This document shows positions 58,163 to 64,000 of a stretch of DNA of 64,000 nucleotides, in pieces. Position numbers and translations under genes: made by a program. The notes under the pieces were generated by a model. It was not told the DNA's origin, did not search any database, and saw only the letters and a program-made list of their open reading frames with translations. The stretch is from Neochlamydia sp. S13 (lineage in GTDB: Bacteria; Chlamydiota; Chlamydiia; Chlamydiales; Parachlamydiaceae): positions 868,001 through 932,000 of the forward strand of contig NZ_AP017977.1 in the NCBI RefSeq assembly GCF_000648235.2, written 5' to 3'. Within the stretch, counting starts at the first letter, position 1. Each line of letters opens with the position of its first letter.

Positions 58163-58726
58163 TCATCTTTGAATTTTACGAGAATTTAGATAACCCATCG
58201 CTATAAATATTTTTAAAACCTCACTAAATAAAAAAGGATATAATCCCATGTAAATTGCATTTTTTCCCCCTACAAAAATTGCTAAAATACTAGCCCCTAG
58301 GGCTAAAACAAGTAAACATGCAAGAGTAAGAATTACTAAATTATCTTGCATAGATTTTTGTGAAGAGGCTTTGCCTGCTAGATAAGCTTGTAAAGGCATG
58401 GCCAAAAGATAGCCCGCTTTAGGGCCTATCAAAATAAGAGGTTGAGCAATTAAGGGACTAAAAACTGGTAATCCGCATGTGCCTTCTAGTAAGTAAAGAA
58501 GAGTGGCAGCAGCAGCTTGCCTAGAGCCTAAAGTTATGCCTAGAAAAAGAACGGCTAAAGTTTGACAGGTAAATGGAACGGGGGAAAAGGGGAGGGTAAG
58601 ACTAACCTTAGCACCTAGCGCTATTAAAAAAGAGCCTGCTAAGCTTATCAAAAGCCTGCAGGGCCAGGAGTCTGTAAGTGTAAAACTAGAGGGTATGGCT
58701 AGCTGCATCAGTAATTTCTCCTTCAC
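58163..58726 (-). CDS. bioY: BioY biotin transporter (ECF S component)
   Basis: 187 residues with six hydrophobic helices. Signatures: TLPFSPVPFTCQTLAVLFLG, GSRQAAAATLLYLLEGTCGL, GPKAGYLLAMPLQAYLAG and FVGGKNAI, typical of BioY. It captures biotin at the inner membrane, alone or with an ECF energising module (no ATPase or EcfT gene is nearby). Needed where biotin comes from the host. Single gene. Confidence 0.93.
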   Translation of the reverse strand: MKEKLLMQLAIPSSFTLTDSWPCRLLISLAGSFLIALGAKVSLTLPFSPVPFTCQTLAVLFLGITLGSRQAAAATLLYLLEGTCGLPVFSPLIAQPLILIGPKAGYLLAMPLQAYLAGKASSQKSMQDNLVILTLACLLVLALGASILAIFVGGKNAIYMGLYPFLFSEVLKIFIAMGYLNSRKIQR

Positions 58727-59199
58727 AAAGATAAGAGTGCAGTTTATTTATACTTTTTCTCTTTTGCAAGAAAAAAATGTAGGAAATAGGTAGGATAGAG
58801 GGAATAAATTTTTTAACTTAACCATTTTTATATATTGATGATGCCCTTAGGATAAAAGTGGTAAATCAGAATGCTTCTCAATGGTTGATTAATTTTTATG
58901 CAAATTAGCATGCGAGGGATGAAATTTACTGTTACTAATTTTTTTAGATAGCCTGTTTACTTTTTATTTATGAACTTTTCCTCATGCCTATTGGGAAAAA
59001 AAGAAGTCTATCTCTTAATCTGAGCATGTATGGGCTTTTCCTTTATAGAAATTAGTGCGGTTTAATCAATAACGAAGAATTAAGCTAGGAGAGAAGGCTG
59101 GTCTATTAGTAGAGCGTGGAAGGAGCTAGAATTCTTCTTGTAAATTTTAATCCATTAAATGAAAATGCTCGGCTATAAAAGCTTATAAGGAATTTCCAC
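58727..59199. other. Divergent intergenic region bioY/aas
   Basis: About 470 bp between divergent genes. It presumably contains both promoters. No BirA operator or riboswitch could be identified. Confidence 0.4.
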
Positions 59200-61932
59200 A
59201 TGATGAAAAAATTTTTGTTTATTATTACCTATTATTTATTGAAGTGCATGCTATGGTTTAGATATCGCATCAAAATAGAAGGGCTCGAAAACATCAATTC
59301 CCAAACTCTAAAAAGGCCAGGAGGGGTTTTATTTCTTCCCAGCCATCCTGCCATTTTTGTTGATCCAATAGCTGTTTCTATGGCTGTAATAAAAAAATTT
59401 CCTATTCGCCCCATGATTACAGACTATATGTATTATCATCCGGCGATTAATAGGTTTGCTCGTCTTATAGACGCTTTGCCAGTGCCCAATTTTCATACTA
59501 CCACTAACAGCTTAAAGCGCAAGAAAAATGAAGAGGTTTTTCAGGCTGTGATAGACGGCCTTAATAACAAGCAAAATTTTCTTGTTTACCCGGCGGGTAA
59601 GACCAAGGACACTAATCTCGAGATCATTGGAGGGGCTTCAGGGGCTCATAAAATCATACAAGGAGCTCCTACTCTAAATGTCGTACTGGTTAGAACAAAA
59701 GGATTATGGGGTAGTAGCTTTTCAAGAGCTTTTACACCCGGTTCATCTCCTCTTATGTTTCCTACAATTATAAAGGGAATCAAGCATGTCCTCAAAAATT
59801 TAATTTTATTTACACCTCGACGAGAGATAATCATTTCTTTTGAGGTGGCACCTGAAGATTTCCCTTATAAAGGTACACGTATCGAAATAAATAAATATTT
59901 AGAATCTTGGTATAATCAGCCGGATGGCCTTTCTAAAGAAAATAATAAAGCTCCTGGTGATACACTAGTGCTTGTTCCTTATAGTATATGGAACAATAAA
60001 ATTCCTAAAATTGAGGATCTAAAAGCTCCTGCTGAAGCCGTTATCCCTTTAGACACTATTCCTAATGAAGTGCAGGAGCTAATCATTAATAAGTTATCAG
60101 AAGTGGCTGATATAGAGGGAAAAGAGATAAAATCTTCCATGATCTTGTCTTCAGATTTAGGATTGGATTCGTTGGATATGGCTGAGTTGGTGGTTTATCT
60201 AGATGAAAAGTTTGACGTTAAAGGAGTAACTGTTACGGATTTAACCACTGTCAATAAACTCATGGGATATGCCGCAAAAAAAATCACTACTCGGCTTATA
60301 ACAGAGACCCATGCAAAAGCCTCTGCTAAATGGGAGGTAAATGGATTTCGTACACGTTGTTACATTGCACCAGGTCATACTATCCCTGAAGCTTTTTTTA
60401 ATGTATGTTCAAAAAGGGGTAAGCAACCCGCTTGCAGCGACGACCGTACAGGCATTCTAACATATTCTCAAATGAAGTTACGTGCTATCCTCCTTGCTGA
60501 ATACATCCGAAAACTACCAGGCGAATATATTGGAATCCTTCTTCCCTCCTCTGCAGGTACTGCTATCCTTATACTGGCTGTACAGCTAGCCGGGAAAGTT
60601 CCTTTAATGATTAATTGGACAGTAGGTTCTCGTCATTTGGAATCCGTAGTTTCTCTTTCTAAGATTGAGGTGGTCCTAACTTCATGGACTTTTCTAGATC
60701 GTTTAGAGAATGTAGAGTTGAAGGGTATTGAAGAAAAACTTTTAATGCTTGAAGACGTACGCCCGCATTTAGGAATTAAGCAAAAGCTCAAGGCCTTATG
60801 GCGTTCAAAACAAAGCAATAATAAGATATTTAAAAAGCTAGGTTTTAGTAATAATCCCGAAAATGTAGCCGTTCTTCTATTTACGAGTGGTACGGAAAGC
60901 ATGCCTAAAGGGGTTCCTTTAAAGCATGCCAATATTCTTTCTAATTTAAGAGCTTCTCTAAATGATGTAGAAATTTTTAGTGATGATGTATTTCTCGCCA
61001 TGCTCCCTCCTTTTCATTCCTTTGGATTTACTGTGAGTAGTTTATTAGGAGTTCTTTCGGGCTTTAGAACCACCTTTTATCCCAATCCGACCGATGGAAA
61101 GGGGCTTGCCTCTGCTTTTGAAAGATGGGGAGCTACCCTTATTTGTGGGGCGCCTACTTTTATAAAAGGCATGCTAAAAGTGGCTAAAGCGGAAAACTTG
61201 AAGAAAATGCGTTTATGCGTAACGGGGGCAGAGAAAGCTCCTCTTGACTTATTTCAGCAAATAGAAAAAATAGGGAAAAAAAATCATCTTCTTGAAGGCT
61301 ATGGAATTACGGAATGTTCCCCCGTACTAACTATTAATAGGCCTAACCAACCCCATAAAGGCGTAGGCCAGCCCCTAAGTAATGTAGAGCTAATGATTGT
61401 TCATCCTGAAACTCTCGAAATTCTTCCTCCCGATACCCAAGGATTAATTCTAGCACGAGGGCCAAATGTTTTTTCTGGGTATCTCAATCCAGGGGTGTCT
61501 AATCCTTTTGTAATGGTAGATGGTAAAGAGTGGTATAAGACTGGGGATTTAGGGTTTCTAGACGCTAACAATGCTTTAACGATTTCTGGGCGTATGAAGC
61601 GTTTTGTGAAGATAGGAGGCGAAATGATAAGTTTAGCTTCAGTTGAAAACGTGCTTTTACATGTGAAAGAGGAAAAGGGCTGGGATGCCGTAGAAAACGA
61701 GGGACCCTTACTAGCCATGTGCGCCAACGAAGTGGATGGAGAAAAAACCAAGCTTTATCTATTTACCCGTTTTGAGGCTACAGTCGATGAAGTGAACAAG
61801 ATTTTAAAAGAAGGAGGATTTAGCAATTTAGTCAAGGTAAATGCGGTCTATAAGCTTGATTCTATTCCTATCATGGGTACAGGTAAGGTCAATTATCGGC
61901 TGTTAGAGAACCAATATTTGAATAAAGCATAA
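59200..61932 (+). CDS. aas: Three-domain acyltransferase / acyl carrier / acyl-ACP ligase (Aas-like)
   Basis: 910 residues. Residues 1-250 are a PlsC-type acyltransferase (FLPSHPAIFVDPIAVSM corresponds to the HX4D motif as HPAIFVD; NFLVYPAGKTKD). Residues about 290-360 are an acyl carrier-like domain with the phosphopantetheine Ser in DLGLDSLDMAELV. Residues about 380-910 are an AMP-forming ligase: LLFTSGTESMPKGVPL, GYGITECSPV, YKTGDLGFL, and GTGKVNYRLL with the catalytic Lys. It activates free fatty acids and transfers them to lysophospholipid, so scavenged host lipids can be remodelled. E. coli Aas lacks the carrier domain. Inner membrane or peripheral. Confidence 0.9.
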   Translation: MMKKFLFIITYYLLKCMLWFRYRIKIEGLENINSQTLKRPGGVLFLPSHPAIFVDPIAVSMAVIKKFPIRPMITDYMYYHPAINRFARLIDALPVPNFHTTTNSLKRKKNEEVFQAVIDGLNNKQNFLVYPAGKTKDTNLEIIGGASGAHKIIQGAPTLNVVLVRTKGLWGSSFSRAFTPGSSPLMFPTIIKGIKHVLKNLILFTPRREIIISFEVAPEDFPYKGTRIEINKYLESWYNQPDGLSKENNKAPGDTLVLVPYSIWNNKIPKIEDLKAPAEAVIPLDTIPNEVQELIINKLSEVADIEGKEIKSSMILSSDLGLDSLDMAELVVYLDEKFDVKGVTVTDLTTVNKLMGYAAKKITTRLITETHAKASAKWEVNGFRTRCYIAPGHTIPEAFFNVCSKRGKQPACSDDRTGILTYSQMKLRAILLAEYIRKLPGEYIGILLPSSAGTAILILAVQLAGKVPLMINWTVGSRHLESVVSLSKIEVVLTSWTFLDRLENVELKGIEEKLLMLEDVRPHLGIKQKLKALWRSKQSNNKIFKKLGFSNNPENVAVLLFTSGTESMPKGVPLKHANILSNLRASLNDVEIFSDDVFLAMLPPFHSFGFTVSSLLGVLSGFRTTFYPNPTDGKGLASAFERWGATLICGAPTFIKGMLKVAKAENLKKMRLCVTGAEKAPLDLFQQIEKIGKKNHLLEGYGITECSPVLTINRPNQPHKGVGQPLSNVELMIVHPETLEILPPDTQGLILARGPNVFSGYLNPGVSNPFVMVDGKEWYKTGDLGFLDANNALTISGRMKRFVKIGGEMISLASVENVLLHVKEEKGWDAVENEGPLLAMCANEVDGEKTKLYLFTRFEATVDEVNKILKEGGFSNLVKVNAVYKLDSIPIMGTGKVNYRLLENQYLNKA

Positions 61933-62021
61933 GGATGTTAATAGTTTGTTAGGATAAAACTTGCAAAAATGATTAGAAACAAGATTTTGAAAAATAGATA
62001 CTTAAATGAGTATAGCAAATA

Positions 62022-63470
62022 ATGATAGAGCAAGCCGAGAAAAGCAAAAATTCACTCAAATTCTTTAATACTGAAAAACGAACTAAAGAAATATTTAAAC
62101 CTTTTGACGATCGAATGGTCCGTATGTATACATGCGGCCCGACAGTTTATAATTTTGCTCATATTGGCAATTTTAGAACCTATATTTTTGAGGACGTGTT
62201 AAGACGTACTTTAAAATTTTTCGGCTATAAAGTGATGCAAGTCATGAATCTTACAGATGTAGACGATAAAACTATCAAAGGTGCTATTGCTCACAATATA
62301 ACCTTACAAGAGTACACAAAGCCTTATATTCAAGCATTTTTTGAAGATTTAAAAAGCCTTAATATTGAACCTGCTGAACACTATCCTGCGGCTACCGATT
62401 ATTTGGAAGACATGATCCAAATGATACAAACTTTATTACATAAAGGAGTTGCTTATAGAGGAGGCGATGGAAGTATTTATTATGCTATCGGCAAGTTTCC
62501 TCGCTATGGATGTTTATCCCATCTCAAATTAGAGGAATTGCAATCAGGAGCCTCGGAGCGCCTCACAGCAGATGAATATGACAAGGAAAGCGCCTCAGAT
62601 TTTGTTCTCTGGAAGCATTATAATCCCGAGCGAGATGGAAAAATTTTTTGGGAAAGTCCTTTTGGGCCTGGACGTCCAGGTTGGCATCTAGAGTGTTCTG
62701 CTATGGCAATAAAAATTTTAGGAGAAAGTATCGATATTCACTGTGGAGGGGTAGACAATATATTTCCTCATCATGAAAATGAAATAGCTCAATCCGAAGC
62801 TTATAGCGATAAAATATTTGTTAAATACTGGATGCATGCAGAACATTTAGTGGTAGAGAATAAAAAGATGTCAAAAAGCCTAGGGAATTTTTATACCTTA
62901 CGAGATCTTTTAGAAAAAGGCTTCACAGGACCACAAGTGCGTTACATGCTCCTGCAAACGCATTATAAGACTCAACTTAATTTTACTTTTTCTGGTTTAG
63001 AAAGTGTTAAAGCTGCTTTGCAAAGACTTAATGATTTTATTCAAAGGCTTCTAACTTATAATAAAGGTAACGAAAAGGGTTTAGTTGGACCTCTTGTGCA
63101 GAAAGCCTACCATGCATTTAGCCATGCTTTAACCGATGACTTAAATATCTCTGTAGCTTTAGCTGCTGTTTTCGAATTGGTTAGAGAAGTAAATGCCATT
63201 AGCGATACCCAAAATATGAGCGTTACCGAAGCTCAGGAGGTCTTACAGGCTATGCGCGAATTTGACTCTGTTTTAGGGGTGCTTAACTTCGAAAAAGTTA
63301 ATGAAGATATTCCGGATGAGTTACAGCAGGCCCTGCTTAATCGTACAAAAGCTCGAGAAAATAAAGACTGGGCACAAGCAGATGCTTTAAGGGATTTTAT
63401 TGTAAGCAAAGGTTATCTTATTGACGATACCCCAGAGGGTGCCCGTTTAAAAAAAATTGAAAATATATAA
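62022..63470 (+). CDS. cysS: Cysteinyl-tRNA synthetase
   Basis: 482 residues, cytosolic class I enzyme that charges tRNA-Cys. HIGH motif as HIGN with zinc ligand in TCGPTVYNFAHIGNFRTY; MQVMNLTDVDDKTI; zinc-binding GWHLECSAMA and GGVDNIFPHHENEIAQSEA; KMSKS in NKKMSKSLGNFYTLRDL. Length is normal for bacteria. It starts 90 bp after aas. The following small gene begins eight bases after its stop and is probably co-transcribed. Confidence 0.96.
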   Translation: MIEQAEKSKNSLKFFNTEKRTKEIFKPFDDRMVRMYTCGPTVYNFAHIGNFRTYIFEDVLRRTLKFFGYKVMQVMNLTDVDDKTIKGAIAHNITLQEYTKPYIQAFFEDLKSLNIEPAEHYPAATDYLEDMIQMIQTLLHKGVAYRGGDGSIYYAIGKFPRYGCLSHLKLEELQSGASERLTADEYDKESASDFVLWKHYNPERDGKIFWESPFGPGRPGWHLECSAMAIKILGESIDIHCGGVDNIFPHHENEIAQSEAYSDKIFVKYWMHAEHLVVENKKMSKSLGNFYTLRDLLEKGFTGPQVRYMLLQTHYKTQLNFTFSGLESVKAALQRLNDFIQRLLTYNKGNEKGLVGPLVQKAYHAFSHALTDDLNISVALAAVFELVREVNAISDTQNMSVTEAQEVLQAMREFDSVLGVLNFEKVNEDIPDELQQALLNRTKARENKDWAQADALRDFIVSKGYLIDDTPEGARLKKIENI

Positions 63471-63477
63471 GGAATAC

Positions 63478-63729
63478 ATGTCCCATAAAGCTCATACAGC
63501 CGATGAAAGATTTATTATATGCGCCTATCAAGCTCTTGAAGCTTTAAATGATAAAGAAGCCCCTTTAAATTTCTATCAAGTGGGTGAAAAAGCAGGAATT
63601 ACGCATAAAGGAGTTAAAGCTATTTGCAAATTGCTTATACAAGCAAACTTTATAAAAAAAATTTCTGATGAAGAAATTTATCTTACCCAAAATGGAGAGC
63701 AGCTTGCTTTACGGTTGTTAGATGAATAA
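63478..63729 (+). CDS. Small winged-helix-like hypothetical protein
   Basis: 83 residues from ATG 63478, chosen because AAGGA lies five bases upstream and this avoids overlap with cysS. The sequence FIICAYQALEALND, FYQVGEKAGITHKGVKAICK, LLIQANFIKKISDEEIYLTQ and GEQLALRLL reads as a helix-turn-helix with wing, like small transcription regulators. No ligand domain. Translated close behind cysS, so probably one operon; the target is unknown. Confidence 0.7.
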   Translation: MSHKAHTADERFIICAYQALEALNDKEAPLNFYQVGEKAGITHKGVKAICKLLIQANFIKKISDEEIYLTQNGEQLALRLLDE

Positions 63730-64000
63730 TCCTTTGAAGCCTATATTTAGGTACTTATAACAAGTAGAATAGTGGGATTAATCCTAATAATTGGCCGTCT
63801 CATTTTTCTCATCTTTCAAGGGTCTCATCTCTAAACCTATAAGGTTTGCTCATTGCACTAAAGCTTTGTTATAAACGGATCAATTGTGTATGTGCTAAGT
63901 AAGTCTTTTTATAGCCTGCCTAAAGCCCCTCTGTTAGCAGACTAAACTTTATACTTCTCGAGCTCTATAATAGCGATCTTTCAGCTGGCACTTACTTTTA
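63730..64000. other. Right edge, no gene recognised
   Basis: About 270 bp of AT-rich DNA after the small winged-helix gene. No feature was seen. Confidence 0.4.

Overview
The window is low-GC bacterial DNA that looks like a chromosome segment of an amoeba-associated chlamydia of the Parachlamydiaceae. Neochlamydia or Protochlamydia is my best guess, and it is an inference. The grounds are eukaryote-like repeat and domain proteins (F-box-like plus kinesin-light-chain-type TPRs, NB-ARC plus TPR, DUF4116 repeats, a PP2C-like protein), a plastid-type dicarboxylate translocator, a DhnA-type aldolase, a chlamydial-style Aas protein and a Cys-rich secreted protein, all set among very many IS elements and group II introns. 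No rRNA, tRNA, CRISPR array or phage module was recognised.

Region by region: 1-1050 is a nested insertion (group II intron inside a second group II intron inside a transposase gene). 1100-5623 is a giant minus-strand TPR gene with a decayed 3' tail. 6060-15950 is a segmental duplication: two paralogous NB-ARC/TPR genes with shared upstream and downstream DNA, now separated by a complete group II intron (9083-10952) and a dead IS66 element. An IS3 element follows (15970-17347). 18301-30469 is mostly core metabolism: MsrB-MsrA, a dicarboxylate transporter, a dihydrouridine synthase, type II NADH dehydrogenase, di-heme cytochrome c peroxidase and class I aldolase, ending with a PP2C-like candidate effector. 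30918-31881 is a DUF4116 repeat gene. 32807-38078 is a TolC/adaptor/RND efflux operon, followed by a secreted C39-like protease and a DEAD-box helicase.

41193-44021 is an IS5-family element split by a two-gene DUF1670 cassette that has its own putative inverted repeats. 44235-51943 is an accessory block built on a 1.4-kb inverted repeat. Each arm carries a pair of small paralogous proteins of unknown function. One arm is interrupted by an intact IS1634-type element with a 6-bp target duplication and the other is truncated by a defective IS. From 52488 to the end the gene order is quieter: a Cys-rich secreted protein, an FMN reductase, DUF2892, a His-rich beta-barrel protein, an unknown 405-aa protein, BioY, an acyltransferase/ACP/acyl-ligase fusion, CysS and a small winged-helix-like protein.

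The most striking candidate for something undescribed is the NB-ARC/TPR pair. Both proteins begin with about 97 residues lacking any Asp or Glu and rich in Ser, Arg and Leu, ending in an RRLHT stretch. This resembles a mitochondrial presequence and suggests organelle-directed NLR-like effectors. Both also carry Arg instead of Lys in Walker A. Second candidates are the DUF1670 two-gene element and the small-protein family on the inverted repeat.
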